A stretch of 33,646 nucleotides of DNA from an uncultured Synechococcales cyanobacterium. Lineage in GTDB: Bacteria > Cyanobacteriota > Cyanobacteriia > Thermosynechococcales > Thermosynechococcaceae. A model generated the notes under the pieces. The model saw only the letters and a list, made by a program, of their open reading frames with translations. It did no database searches and was not told the origin of the DNA. Positions 1 through 9,705 of the stretch are shown piece by piece; the stretch's first letter is position 1, and each line of letters opens with the position of its first letter. The position numbers were made by a program, and so were the translations under genes. Location of the stretch: the NCBI GenBank assembly GCA_902806435.1, contig CADCWO010000189.1, positions 1 through 33,646 on the forward strand, written 5' to 3'.

Positions 1-127
1 GGGATGAAGGGATGATTGCGAAATACGTCAAGAATCAGGGTAACGAATATCTCAAGCTACACCGAGATGAGCAGCTTACTCTTTTTTGATGCTGATACCC
101 CGTCTGCTTGCAGCGGGGTAGTTCATT
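1..127 (+). mobile_element. 3' end of a probable IS200/IS605-type element (partial)
   Basis: An open frame enters the window and ends at a TGA at 87-89. Its last 28 residues are charged and end in LTLF, which I read as the C-terminus of a Y1-type transposase (TnpA); this recollection is not secure. Eight bases later comes an imperfect palindrome at 97-119. It has a 6-bp outer stem, one unpaired T at 103, a 4-bp inner stem and a TT loop. A stem with a bulged T is the hallmark of IS200/IS605 subterminal hairpins recognised by TnpA. The 9-mer TAGTTCATT follows the hairpin at 119-127 and recurs at 144-152. The left end and most of the transposase lie outside the window, so integrity cannot be judged. 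Confidence 0.5.
97..119 (+). repeat. terminal hairpin with bulged T
   Basis: The arms ACCCCG and CTGC pair with GCAG and CGGGGT. T103 is extruded from the left arm and the loop is TT. The hairpin sits just after the stop codon of the transposase-like frame. This is where the right-end hairpin of an IS200/IS605 element lies; a simple terminator would need a U-tract, and none follows. Confidence 0.55.
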
Positions 128-278
128 TCTTCTTACACTTCAATAGTTCATTAATTGCAGATGCTACTGACGAGACAGCATTGAGAGGCTAAGGAACGAA
201 TAGTCTCTTATTTTAAAGAACTAGTACAGGCGCCCTAACCAGCAAAGTCGAGATATTGACCTGGACAATATCCTATTC

Positions 279-304
279 AAAAGCCTCCTTTGATAAGGAG
301 GCTT
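279..304 (-). terminator. intrinsic terminator of chlLN
   Basis: A perfect 10-bp stem (281-290 with 295-304) and a 4-nt loop lie 41 nt past the chlN stop. On the minus strand the stem runs into a four-T stretch (complement of 279-282). The T-tract is short, so termination may be partial. The stem is symmetrical enough to stop transcripts from the other side too. Confidence 0.6.
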
Positions 305-345
305 GCACAATCTTGAGTTTGCAATAGAAGAAAGCCTAGAAGAAT

Positions 346-1776
<1,431 letters not shown>

Positions 1777-1822
1777 TCAGTTTGTCAGTGGGTGTAGGTC
1801 CAGCCAAGGCAGTACCGACTGG

Positions 1823-2689
1823 TTAAACCATCATCAGGTCTAGTTCTTCTTCCTCACTCTTCACGTTTGGCTGAACAGGGTTGAGGTAGAAGTCAGACAG
1901 CAGAGCAAATAGATCGCGATCTGGGGTGTCGTTGGGCACTACACCCTCAGGCTGGGCCAAAAGCTGATCCGCAATGTTGAGATAGTAATCGCAGACGTAA
2001 TTGAGGGAAGGATCAGACTCCGCCATTTCAAACAGGGTTTTCCCCTTCACCCGTGACACGCGAATATCTTCAATCAACGGTAAGATTTCCAGGGTTGGCA
2101 TTGGCACCGTTTCAATGTACTTGTCGATTAAGTCTCGTTTAGAGGTGCGGTTACCAATCAAACCGGCCAGACGCAAAGGATGGGTACGAGCTTTTTCTCG
2201 GACAGAAGCGGCAATTCGATTGGCGGCAAACAAAGCGTCAAAGCCGTTGTCGGTGACAATCATACAGTAGTCGGCGTAGTTCAACGGGGCAGCAAAACCA
2301 CCACAAACTACATCGCCTAAGACATCAAACAGGATGACGTCGTACTCATCAAACGCATTGAGTTCTTTGAGCAGCTTCACCGTCTCTCCCACCACATAGC
2401 CACCACAGCCTGCTCCGGCGGGAGGACCACCAGCTTCTACACAATCAACGCCACCATAGCCTTTGTAGATTACGTCTTCCGGCCAGACATCCTCGTAGTG
2501 GTAGTCCTTGGCTTGCAACGTATCGATGATTGTCGGAATCAGAAAGCCTGTCAAGGTGAACGTGCTGTCGTGCTTAGGATCGCAGCCAATTTGCAGTACT
2601 TTTTTGCCCCGCCGCGCTAAAGCTACAGAGATGTTACAGCTTGTCGTAGATTTGCCGATACCACCTTTGCCATAAACTGCTAATTTCAC
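1823..2689 (-). CDS. chlL: light-independent protochlorophyllide reductase iron-sulfur ATP-binding protein (ChlL)
   Basis: ChlL is the NifH-like homodimeric reductase that couples ATP hydrolysis to electron transfer into ChlN-ChlB. The 288-residue protein opens with the deviant P-loop GKGGIGKST (residues 7-15). It carries the two cluster cysteines at Cys95 (AGCGG context) and Cys129 (VVCGG context). The start codon is GTG at 2689, supported by the family N-terminus and an AGGAGAG Shine-Dalgarno about 7 nt upstream. It is the first gene of chlL-chlN. The oxygen-labile cluster implies use mainly in low light or low oxygen. The 983-bp upstream gap holds its promoter, but no box could be assigned with confidence. 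Confidence 0.97.
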   Translation of the reverse strand: MKLAVYGKGGIGKSTTSCNISVALARRGKKVLQIGCDPKHDSTFTLTGFLIPTIIDTLQAKDYHYEDVWPEDVIYKGYGGVDCVEAGGPPAGAGCGGYVVGETVKLLKELNAFDEYDVILFDVLGDVVCGGFAAPLNYADYCMIVTDNGFDALFAANRIAASVREKARTHPLRLAGLIGNRTSKRDLIDKYIETVPMPTLEILPLIEDIRVSRVKGKTLFEMAESDPSLNYVCDYYLNIADQLLAQPEGVVPNDTPDRDLFALLSDFYLNPVQPNVKSEEEELDLMMV

Positions 2690-3672
2690 GCTGGTTCTCT
2701 CCTAATAATTGGATGTTAACGCTCCAAGACTCTAAGCCTTTGCTAAAGCTCGGAGCTTAACTTGATTCACTCTAAATTTATTGAATGAGTCAATTATCGA
2801 CCAATTCTCAACGGAAAGAAAGGGCTTCTAGAGATCGATCAGCCTTCTATCCCTAGCTTGTCTAGTTATAAAAGCTATTAAAGCAGCCTGAGCCCTTAGA
2901 TTGGCTCCAAAGCGGCCAGAATCTGCTTATCAATATTTTGTGTACTTATTTATATAAAAAGGGAAACAAAAACAAAAAACTACTCTCAATCGGCTGGATA
3001 AGAAGATCTATCTTGCAGATGCAGGTCCTGTATCTAAATATCCTTGCATCTAGCCCCCTACCTTCAGTAAGCCATTAAGGCAAGAGGGCAGCCTCTGCCC
3101 TGCTTGGGCGGAAACTTCCGTCCTGCTGGAAGGGGCAATGCCTATGTTCATAGCCTCAAGTGGCTTGGTTGAGATATCTGGCAGCGAGGTAACTTAGGTC
3201 CCTTCACCCCCAATAGCTACCTGAAGTTGCCTTTCATTAAAAATAGTTAAATTTAATTCTGACTAGGCATGGGTATTTCAGAGCTGCTGGTCTTTGCTCA
3301 CAGTTTGTGACAGGTTCCGCGCGATCGCGACAGAGAGCGCTTAAGGCTGAAAGCTGCTTGATGTGTGGCTTATAGTATCCTTATTCTTTCCATTAAGCCT
3401 GAAAGCACGGCAGCTGGCTCATAAAAAGCAGTGCCTGTCAGCCACTGACTTTGCTTATCTCCCAGCTTGGCCGAGGAAGCGAGGTTTTTAGGGTTGGATT
3501 ATTGGTAAAAAGTAGGGCACTACTATTCATGCCCCAGACCGCAAGTATTTGCGGCTACACGGCTGAGGGTAGATCCGCTCGGAATTAAGGACCCACTGGG
3601 TCAAGGAGTTTACTGCTAATTGCCAGTCTTTTTGCGGTGGTATTTTCAGTACCTCCCCCCCCAACTGCTACC
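2690..3672. other. long intergenic region upstream of chlL, hairpin-rich
   Basis: No convincing gene was found in these 983 bases. The chlL side (2700-2990) is AT-rich and probably carries its promoter. The rest holds short perfect palindromes: 3085-3101 (7-bp stem), 3437-3449 (5 bp), 3515-3534 (5-bp arms), 3539-3554 (6 bp, 4-nt loop) and 3589-3601 (6 bp, 1-nt centre). The last four fall within 165 bases, downstream of the Crp-like gene on the minus strand. They could be an RNA 3' end or a small structured RNA. I recognise no known RNA family there. Confidence 0.5.
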
Positions 3673-4314
3673 TCAACTAGCCTTAAAAAGGCTAAAATCG
3701 GTGGTTAAAACTATGTGTCGAGACTGGTCAAGCGTTACCCAGTGCTCATCTCTTAGTTTTCTTAGCAGGCGAGTAACTGTGACGCGGGTGGTACCAATCG
3801 CGTTAGCTAACTGTTGATGAGTCAGCTTCACGGCTATGCGAGTTCCCCCCGAAACGGGTTGCCCAACTTCCTCTTGCAGCAAACAAAGTAAGTGACGCAG
3901 ACGGACTTCGACCCGCCGATGCCCCACGAGCGCTAGCATGACCTCTGTTTGGCGCAGGCGACGACCCAGCTGGCGAAACACGCGCTGCGACAAGGCGGCC
4001 GAAGCCTCAATGTCGGCCAGGCTGAGCCGGAGAAGCTCGACTTTGGATAAAGCTGTGGCGAAGTAGGATTCTAAGGAACTAAGGGGCAACCCAAAGGGCA
4101 TGGAAGGACCCGCCAACCCTAGCAACACTTCATCTCCGTTGCAATGCAAAGTACTGAGTTGCACAACGCCGCGATAGACAACCCAAATATCTTCGGAGGT
4201 CATAGCAATTGAGGCTCCATCAGCGTAAGAACGTAACTCTTGTTCTCGGTAGAGTTCTTCTAGCAAGTGGCGTTGCCCTAATGGAGCACGTACTTCCAAA
4301 GTGGAATTGAGCAT
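3673..4314 (-). CDS. Crp/Fnr-family transcription regulator, NtcA-like
   Basis: This is a 213-residue DNA-binding regulator. The N-terminal half (about 15-110) looks like a shortened cyclic-nucleotide-type beta-roll. The C-terminal winged helix-turn-helix is clear at about 164-190, and its TTRVTVTRLL recognition segment closely resembles that of NtcA. The effector pocket is degenerate: around residues 70-95 I do not see the Glu and Arg that bind cAMP in CRP, so a different signal or none is likely. It is shorter than NtcA (about 223 residues) and its N-terminal half differs, so I call it a paralogue and not NtcA itself. The ATG at 4314 has no strong Shine-Dalgarno. Neighbours are chlL and trpE. 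Its targets are unknown. Confidence 0.85.
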   Translation of the reverse strand: MLNSTLEVRAPLGQRHLLEELYREQELRSYADGASIAMTSEDIWVVYRGVVQLSTLHCNGDEVLLGLAGPSMPFGLPLSSLESYFATALSKVELLRLSLADIEASAALSQRVFRQLGRRLRQTEVMLALVGHRRVEVRLRHLLCLLQEEVGQPVSGGTRIAVKLTHQQLANAIGTTRVTVTRLLRKLRDEHWVTLDQSRHIVLTTDFSLFKAS

Positions 4315-4488
4315 ACGGCAATTTGGGTTGATATAGGACAGGGCTTACGCTTTCTCGGCTGGCTGAAACCTCATTGCTACGGCATAGGTGAGAAAGCTGT
4401 TGTAGCGCTCTTGGGTCCTACTCTAGAGCTTAAGTGTAAAGAAAAGGTAATTGCTAGATCAAGCTTAGATTAAGGATTGCCAGGATCA

Positions 4489-6045
4489 CTACTCGGCAAT
4501 GCCGGCCAGTGAATTAATTGCCTCCAGCAGTCCGCGAGCCTTATTTAAGGTTTCCTCATACTCTTTTTGCGGCTCGGAATCTGCGACTAAACCTGCCCCT
4601 GCTTGCACGCTTACCCGATGGCTATTGCTGCCCTGGTTATCTGGGGTAACAATCATCGTCCGGATGGCGATCGCCGTGTTCAACTGGCCTTCAAAATCGT
4701 AGTAGCCATAGGCACCGGAGTAGGGCCCCCGGCGAGAAGGTTCCAGCTCGTGAATAATTTCCATTGCCCGAATCTTCGGGGCACCACTAACGGTCCCGGC
4801 CGGAAAGCAAGCTTTGAGCAAATCCCAGGCAGTTTTCCCGTCTGCCAGCTCGCCCACTACGTTGCTAACGATGTGCATAACGTGGGAGTAGCGCTCAATA
4901 ATCATTAACTGATCTGGCTGAACCCGTACCGTCCCACTACTGCAAACCCGACCTAGATCGTTGCGGCCAAGATCCACCAGCATCACATGCTCAGCAATCT
5001 CTTTGGGGTCCTGCAATAGCTCCTGAGCTAGAGCATTATCTGTACTCAAGTTCTTTCCTCTAGGACGAGTTCCAGCAATCGGCCTTACGGTTGCCTGCAT
5101 TGGCCCTGTTGCATTACCCAAATGTTCGGCCTTAACCATTACTTCTGGGCTAGAGCCAATCAGCTGCCAGTCTCGGAAATGGAGGTACGCCATGTAGGGC
5201 GAAGGGTTGATCAAGCGCAGTGAACGATAAAGCTGGAATGGGTCACCCTGATAATTGGTTGACAGCCGTTGGGAAAGTACGACTTGAAACACATCACCGG
5301 CTTGGATGTGTGCTTTGGCTGCCTGGACATTAGCGCAAAATTGCTCCTGGGTGGTGTTACTAGAGTAGCGGAGAGTTTGAGGGGAAGAGGCTACCGGGGG
5401 CTGCCAGGACAGCATGGTGTGCTGGCGCTCAAGGGGCAGCTGGAGTTTATCCACCAGTTGGGTGACGCGATCGCAAGCCTGTTGATAGGCTGTTGAACGA
5501 TCAGTATCTGGATCGCGCAAGTCCGCGTAGGCGATCGCCCAGATTTTTCGCTTTACCTGGTCAAAGATCAGCAGGTTATCGATTTGCATCCACAGGCCAT
5601 CAGGCAGATCGCTTTCTGTTGCGGGGTGGACGGGTACCCGTGGCTCAATCCACTGGATCAGCTCATAGCCCCAAAAGCCAAACAAACCGCCAATACCGGG
5701 GGGAAGTTGGGGTAACTTCACCGGATGGTAGGCTTTGAGACGATCGGCTAGGATTTGGAAGGGATCCCCTCTAAACTCGGTTGTGGAGCCATCTCGGTGG
5801 GTTTGGATGCTGTGCTCACCCCTAGCTTCCAAAACCCATAGGGGATTGCAACCTAAAAAGCTGTAACGGGCAAGCTGTTCACCGCCTTCTACAGATTCAA
5901 ATAAAAAACTATAGGGCTGACCCGCACAAACGCGGTACCAGGCGGAAACAGGGGTATCTAAGTCGGCGATCCATTCCTGGTAGACTGGGACGAAGTTACC
6001 TTGCTGGGCCAGTACCGAAAACTGGGGAAAGTCTGGAAAAATCAT
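4489..6045 (-). CDS. trpE: anthranilate synthase component I (TrpE)
   Basis: TrpE converts chorismate and glutamine-derived ammonia to anthranilate, the first step of tryptophan synthesis. It is 518 residues, full length. An N-terminal lobe with LFESVEGGE (about residues 48-56) corresponds to the tryptophan feedback site. The chorismate-binding domain fills the C-terminal half and shows RPIAGTRPRG, EHVMLVDLGRND, GTVSGAPK and AGAGLVADS. No trpG is fused or adjacent, so the amidotransferase partner is encoded elsewhere. The ATG at 6045 is the family start. psaD followed by trpE in the same direction is known from other cyanobacteria. Here an intrinsic terminator separates them, so trpE probably has its own promoter at 6050-6170. 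Confidence 0.96.
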   Translation of the reverse strand: MIFPDFPQFSVLAQQGNFVPVYQEWIADLDTPVSAWYRVCAGQPYSFLFESVEGGEQLARYSFLGCNPLWVLEARGEHSIQTHRDGSTTEFRGDPFQILADRLKAYHPVKLPQLPPGIGGLFGFWGYELIQWIEPRVPVHPATESDLPDGLWMQIDNLLIFDQVKRKIWAIAYADLRDPDTDRSTAYQQACDRVTQLVDKLQLPLERQHTMLSWQPPVASSPQTLRYSSNTTQEQFCANVQAAKAHIQAGDVFQVVLSQRLSTNYQGDPFQLYRSLRLINPSPYMAYLHFRDWQLIGSSPEVMVKAEHLGNATGPMQATVRPIAGTRPRGKNLSTDNALAQELLQDPKEIAEHVMLVDLGRNDLGRVCSSGTVRVQPDQLMIIERYSHVMHIVSNVVGELADGKTAWDLLKACFPAGTVSGAPKIRAMEIIHELEPSRRGPYSGAYGYYDFEGQLNTAIAIRTMIVTPDNQGSNSHRVSVQAGAGLVADSEPQKEYEETLNKARGLLEAINSLAGIAE

Positions 6046-6177
6046 CCAAATATCATGTCCGGTAGAGTGCTGCTCCCTAACTAACCTGGTGAAGCTGGAA
6101 GTTTCAAGTCCAAATCACAGACTGTCAAAATTTAACCCATAACGCGCAGATTTGATACTAGGCTCAAACTAACCATC

Positions 6178-6217
6178 AAAAAACTCTCCAAACATAACCA
6201 GGTAAGTTCGGAGAGTT
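6178..6217 (-). terminator. intrinsic terminator of psaD
   Basis: An 8-bp stem (6182-6189 with 6210-6217) is extended by three more pairs beyond a single mismatch. It is followed on the minus strand by six T (complement of 6178-6183). It begins 25 nt after the psaD stop. This is the clearest rho-independent terminator in the window and it uncouples psaD from trpE. Confidence 0.85.
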
Positions 6218-6241
6218 GGATTCATCTTGCCGCAGGTCTGC

Positions 6242-6685
6242 TTAAGGTTCTTCGTAGGTCGGCTGACCGAAGGTCGGCGTACCACTGAACTTCACCTGAG
6301 CTGGACTGGGATTTTCACCAATCCGGTGTTCCACCTTGTTGACATAAGGACGGCCTGGATTAACTTTTTCTGGAAAAACACCATCTTTTGGATGCAGGTA
6401 TTCCGTCTCACCGCTCGGATAAATACGGTAAATTTTATAGTCAGTGATCTTAAACTTGGACCGTAACTGTTGGCCAGCTAGCGCAATGCACTGCTCCTTG
6501 CGGGCAAGGTACAGTAGATTGTCCCCCTTTCGCATCAGGGCAGCTCCACCCGTCGGCATCTCAAAGATCTGCTCTTTCGGGCTGGTCCAGGTAATGGCGT
6601 ATTTTTCTTCCACTTGTGCCTTCGTTAGCAAGCCTCCTGTGCTTCCACCGAACAAAGGCATTTGTCCCTTCAGTGACTCTGGCAT
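6242..6685 (-). CDS. psaD: photosystem I reaction center subunit II (PsaD)
   Basis: PsaD is a stromal extrinsic subunit of photosystem I that docks ferredoxin and stabilises PsaC. The product is 147 residues with the family segments [33 protein letters not shown] and DGVFPEKVN. The start is the ATG at 6685: a strong GGGAGAG at 6691-6697 sits 5 nt upstream, and the protein then begins MPESLKGQ as PsaD proteins do. An in-frame ATG at 6709 would add eight residues without family support. Only 57 bp separate it from the upstream kinase gene, so its promoter must lie in that gap or inside the kinase gene, unless the two are co-transcribed. The terminator at 6178-6217 ends the message. Confidence 0.97.
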   Translation of the reverse strand: MPESLKGQMPLFGGSTGGLLTKAQVEEKYAITWTSPKEQIFEMPTGGAALMRKGDNLLYLARKEQCIALAGQQLRSKFKITDYKIYRIYPSGETEYLHPKDGVFPEKVNPGRPYVNKVEHRIGENPSPAQVKFSGTPTFGQPTYEEP

Positions 6686-6690
6686 GAGTA

Positions 6691-6697
6691 CTCTCCC
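6691..6697 (-). promoter_or_regulatory. strong ribosome binding site of psaD
   Basis: The minus strand reads GGGAGAG, 5 nt before the ATG at 6685. It decides between the two in-frame ATG codons and fits the high expression expected for a photosystem I subunit. Confidence 0.8.
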
Positions 6698-6742
6698 AAT
6701 GTGACGCACCTTCAGGCGCGATCTATTCTCGCAAGCATCCTA

Positions 6743-8764
6743 TCACTGTGCTTGAGCCTTTCTATCAAGTTTGTGAGGAACTGTAATAGTTCTTGAGGGA
6801 AGACTGATCGAACTGCCATTGCTGAAGTCAGCCAGGGTCTCGCCTTGCGCACTGGGAATTGTGAAGTGGAATTGAGTGCCCTGGTCTTTGCCTGCTGACT
6901 CTGCCCAGATTTGTCCTCCCAGGTTATTGATAATCTGACGGCAGATAGCTAGGCCCAGGCCAGTCCCTCCTGTTGTGCGTCGTAGAGCCCCCTCTTCTTG
7001 GTAAAACCGCTCAAATACTGTTTCCAAGCGATCGGGCTCAATGCCACGACCAGTATCAGCCACTGTCACTTCTACCATCCGAGCGTCTTTAGGCTGGACT
7101 TGTACCGTGATCTGGCCTTCTGGGCCAGTAAACTTGCAGGCATTATCGAGTAACTTTGAAAGTACTTCCACCAACCGTTCCCCATCAGCCCGCACCAAGG
7201 GTAACTGAAACGGAAGTTCCGTTGTAATTTTCGGAAGCATCTGATCTGGGTCACGGGCCCGAATGCTACTCAAGGCCAGATCAATGCACTCTTGCAAAGG
7301 TAAAGGCTCTAGATGCCACTTAACGCGGCCACTTTCCAACCGCGACAGGGTGAGAAAATCCTGGACTAGCCCCCGCAGGCGCTCAGCGTCTGTTAAGGCT
7401 GTATCCAGCATAATTTGTCGCACTTCTAAGGACATATCTGGTTCACTGACTAAGCTTTCTAGGCAAACTTGAATGGTTGATAATGGAGTTCGAAGTTCAT
7501 GGCCAGTGACGGCAATTAAATTACTGCGGGTCTGCTCTAAAGCTTCCAGTTGCTGGTTTAAGTCTTCTAAGTTGGCGTAGGCTTCCGCTTGAATCAGGGC
7601 GGCTCCGATTTGGGTGGCGATCGCTTCTACGAGTGAAAGTTCTTCTTGATCCCACTGCCGGCTATCTTTACCACAATGGTGTAACTCTACAACTCCTACC
7701 AGGCGCCCTTGGTAAAAGGCTGGCACGAGCAACAGTGAACGAACTTTTGCTAGTTTAACCAGGGTTCGTAGTTCCTTGGCTGACTTGAAGCGGGGGTCGG
7801 TTTTAGTGTCTTCAACATAGACAGGTTCTTGCGTTTGTACCGCTTCTTGAAACAGAGGATTCTCTTGTAAGGGCCAAACTTGACCGCTCAAAGAGGCAAT
7901 GTGCTTGTTGAGAAATTCGTGCCCTAGGGTAACGACGGTATCCGTTTCCTTACAGCGGTAGACTAAACAGCGGCAGATATGAATTGCCTGGCCAAGTTCT
8001 TGCACAGCTACCGTTAGGATTTCCGCTGGGTCTAGCGATCGCCGGATCGCTGTCGTGATTGAATTCACCAGACGTTCTTTGCGCTCTTGAGCCGCAATGG
8101 CCCGATAGGTCTTCAGCAGTTTGTACTGTCCTGCTTGGAGGTAAGTCACTAGCCGTTGTGTGAAGGGGCCGGGATCACTATGGTGACCAGAAGCGGCAGG
8201 GGCTTCCAAGAGCGCGATCGCTTCATTTAGCTGAGGCTCTAAGTCCGGTCGATAGATTAGAATCCGGTTTAATAACAATCGGGCTGCCGCACAGCTAGTT
8301 TGCCGCTCAAAGGTCCAAATCCCTTCAAACCGCCGAGCCTGATCCATCTGCATTTCCTGATCCACATTTGTTGCTGCTGGATCAGGTTCATGCTCCTGGC
8401 ACAGCAAGCAGACAGCGTACTGCTTACCGACGACAACCAAGTGCCACTCCTGGCTCAAGGCATCCTCAGGAGTAAAAGTAATCGTGTTATAGCGATCAGT
8501 ACTACTATCAAAATTAGTATCTGAACCAGATAAAACGTATACTTGCTGAGCGTGTTCAGCAATTCGGAGATATCGATGAGCTTCCTGGCGGTAAAATCGC
8601 TCTTGCTGGAAACTGGCAATCACCAAGGGTTGATCACTACCGGCAAGCACCTGGTCTTCCATGGCATGAGAAAGTGCTGTCAAAGAAGACTTAAAGTAAG
8701 TTTGGGTTCTGAGGTGGGGCTGAGCTTGAAGCAAATCCTGTAATAAGGAAGTCGAGACTTTCAT
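6743..8764 (-). CDS. DICT- and GAF-domain sensor histidine kinase
   Basis: This is a soluble hybrid-sensor kinase of 673 residues with no membrane segment. Residues 1 to about 180 match the DICT sensory module found with cyanobacterial two-component proteins. A GAF domain follows at about 230-395, then a short coiled coil. The HisKA H-box GHELRTPLS has the phospho-acceptor His near residue 422. The HATPase shows the N box (DNACKF, about 540), DTGRGIEP (about 570) and GGTGLGL (about 600), so it should be active. No response regulator is adjacent. The ATG at 8764 is preferred over a TTG one codon upstream, and neither has a good Shine-Dalgarno. The GAF cysteines (CRC near 265) are not in a recognisable bilin-lyase context, so a chromophore is not claimed. 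Confidence 0.9.
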   Translation of the reverse strand: MKVSTSLLQDLLQAQPHLRTQTYFKSSLTALSHAMEDQVLAGSDQPLVIASFQQERFYRQEAHRYLRIAEHAQQVYVLSGSDTNFDSSTDRYNTITFTPEDALSQEWHLVVVGKQYAVCLLCQEHEPDPAATNVDQEMQMDQARRFEGIWTFERQTSCAAARLLLNRILIYRPDLEPQLNEAIALLEAPAASGHHSDPGPFTQRLVTYLQAGQYKLLKTYRAIAAQERKERLVNSITTAIRRSLDPAEILTVAVQELGQAIHICRCLVYRCKETDTVVTLGHEFLNKHIASLSGQVWPLQENPLFQEAVQTQEPVYVEDTKTDPRFKSAKELRTLVKLAKVRSLLLVPAFYQGRLVGVVELHHCGKDSRQWDQEELSLVEAIATQIGAALIQAEAYANLEDLNQQLEALEQTRSNLIAVTGHELRTPLSTIQVCLESLVSEPDMSLEVRQIMLDTALTDAERLRGLVQDFLTLSRLESGRVKWHLEPLPLQECIDLALSSIRARDPDQMLPKITTELPFQLPLVRADGERLVEVLSKLLDNACKFTGPEGQITVQVQPKDARMVEVTVADTGRGIEPDRLETVFERFYQEEGALRRTTGGTGLGLAICRQIINNLGGQIWAESAGKDQGTQFHFTIPSAQGETLADFSNGSSISLPSRTITVPHKLDRKAQAQ

Positions 8765-9108
8765 CAACGTTTTCTGCAGTTCAACCTGAATAAATTCACC
8801 ATGACCTACTTTATCTAGGGCAACAAACCCTCTGGCGGAGTACCACCTCCTAGGCTAGTGCCTCACAAACTGCAGATCTACCGTAGAACGCCCACCCTAC
8901 CTTGGCTGAACCACTAAGCTTTCCAGCTCAAGTGAGATTTGAGCTGGAAAGCTTACTTCTAAGGTTTGACAATCCTCTTAGAAATCATCTTCTAACAAGA
9001 GAGCAGCCGGCTAAATAATGAAGCGCTGATTTAGCTTAATTTTATCGGTTTTTTGCTTAGCTTGGATCTTGAACCCCTGCCATCATCCTGTTCCGTCTAA
9101 ATTAGGAA
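8765..9108. other. intergenic region between histidine kinase and TPR genes
   Basis: No gene was seen. The stretch carries the kinase promoter side (8765-8900), a long perfect palindrome at 8915-8955, and an AT-rich part near 9040-9060 after the TPR gene. Confidence 0.5.
8915..8955. repeat. 17-bp perfect inverted repeat, 7-nt loop
   Basis: Positions 8915-8931 are exactly complementary to 8939-8955. It lies about 150 bp after the TPR stop and 150 bp before the kinase start. No T-tract follows on either strand, so it is not a standard intrinsic terminator. It could be a 3'-end stabilising hairpin, an operator or a mobile-element relic. Confidence 0.8.
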
Positions 9109-9570
9109 TTAACTCAAGATCGCCGTACACTCTAGGATCAGTTTTTGATTCACTAAAGCATAGGGTTGAACCTCTAGTGCTTGTTGGAATGCTGCAATCG
9201 CAGCGCTGTACTGTCCTAGAGCAACATGGCACAGTCCTAGACCATGGAGCGCCCCAAAGTGAATAGGGTTCAGCTTCAAAACCACCTGGCAGTCGTCTAA
9301 GGACTTTTTGTACTGGCTTTGCGTATAGTAAAGGACAGCCCGGCGATTCCAAGCTTCGGCAAAATCGGGCTGAGCGTTAATCAACGCTGTGAGCACAGCT
9401 TCGGCCTGAGCAACCTCTCCAGCTTCCAGCAACGCTTGACTCTGTCTCAACCGTTCTAACCCAGATACACCTTTTTGCTCGAACCAAATCTGCCAAAGTT
9501 TACCAGTCGCGCGGTCTCTAACAGCCTGGTCAGGATTTTTTAGCTCTGCAAGTAGGGGATTAATTTCCAT
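9109..9570 (-). CDS. TPR-repeat protein
   Basis: A 153-residue soluble protein, mostly tetratricopeptide repeats, which act as protein-protein binding scaffolds. At least two to three TPR units run from about residue 40 to 140, with the typical spacing of small, aromatic and Pro residues (AEAWNRRAVLYYTQ, FGALHGLGLCHVALGQY, YSAAIAAFQQALEVQP). The N-terminal 35 residues form a short helical lead. There is no signal peptide or membrane segment. The ATG at 9570 has only a weak Shine-Dalgarno. No partner can be inferred from the neighbours. Confidence 0.85.
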   Translation of the reverse strand: MEINPLLAELKNPDQAVRDRATGKLWQIWFEQKGVSGLERLRQSQALLEAGEVAQAEAVLTALINAQPDFAEAWNRRAVLYYTQSQYKKSLDDCQVVLKLNPIHFGALHGLGLCHVALGQYSAAIAAFQQALEVQPYALVNQKLILECTAILS

Positions 9571-9705
9571 TCGAGGTCTAGAACAGCAATATCTTCTAAT
9601 TATCTACCTTATAAAAATGCTGATCTGCCTTCTGGCGGTCCTGCTTTAGCAACCTCAAGCTTAAGTAGAGTGTTGAGCTTAGCCTAGTCTAATCTGACAA
9701 TCAAT

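Noticed and set aside
3085-3140. Region with GGAAG and paired stems, considered as signal-recognition-particle RNA
   Set aside because: The conserved SRP core tetraloop and symmetric loop do not match on either strand.
3430-3460. GCCACTG within a small hairpin, like the core of a cobalamin riboswitch
   Set aside because: The other conserved riboswitch parts, including the B12 box, are absent, and no downstream B12 gene lies on that strand.
6690-6800. Possible HLR1/RpaB site upstream of psaD
   Set aside because: Only one half-site-like TTACA with a second TCACA at the wrong spacing; not a match.
9069-9352. Open frames on both strands over the TPR gene
   Set aside because: The TPR frame has clear repeat structure; the others have none.
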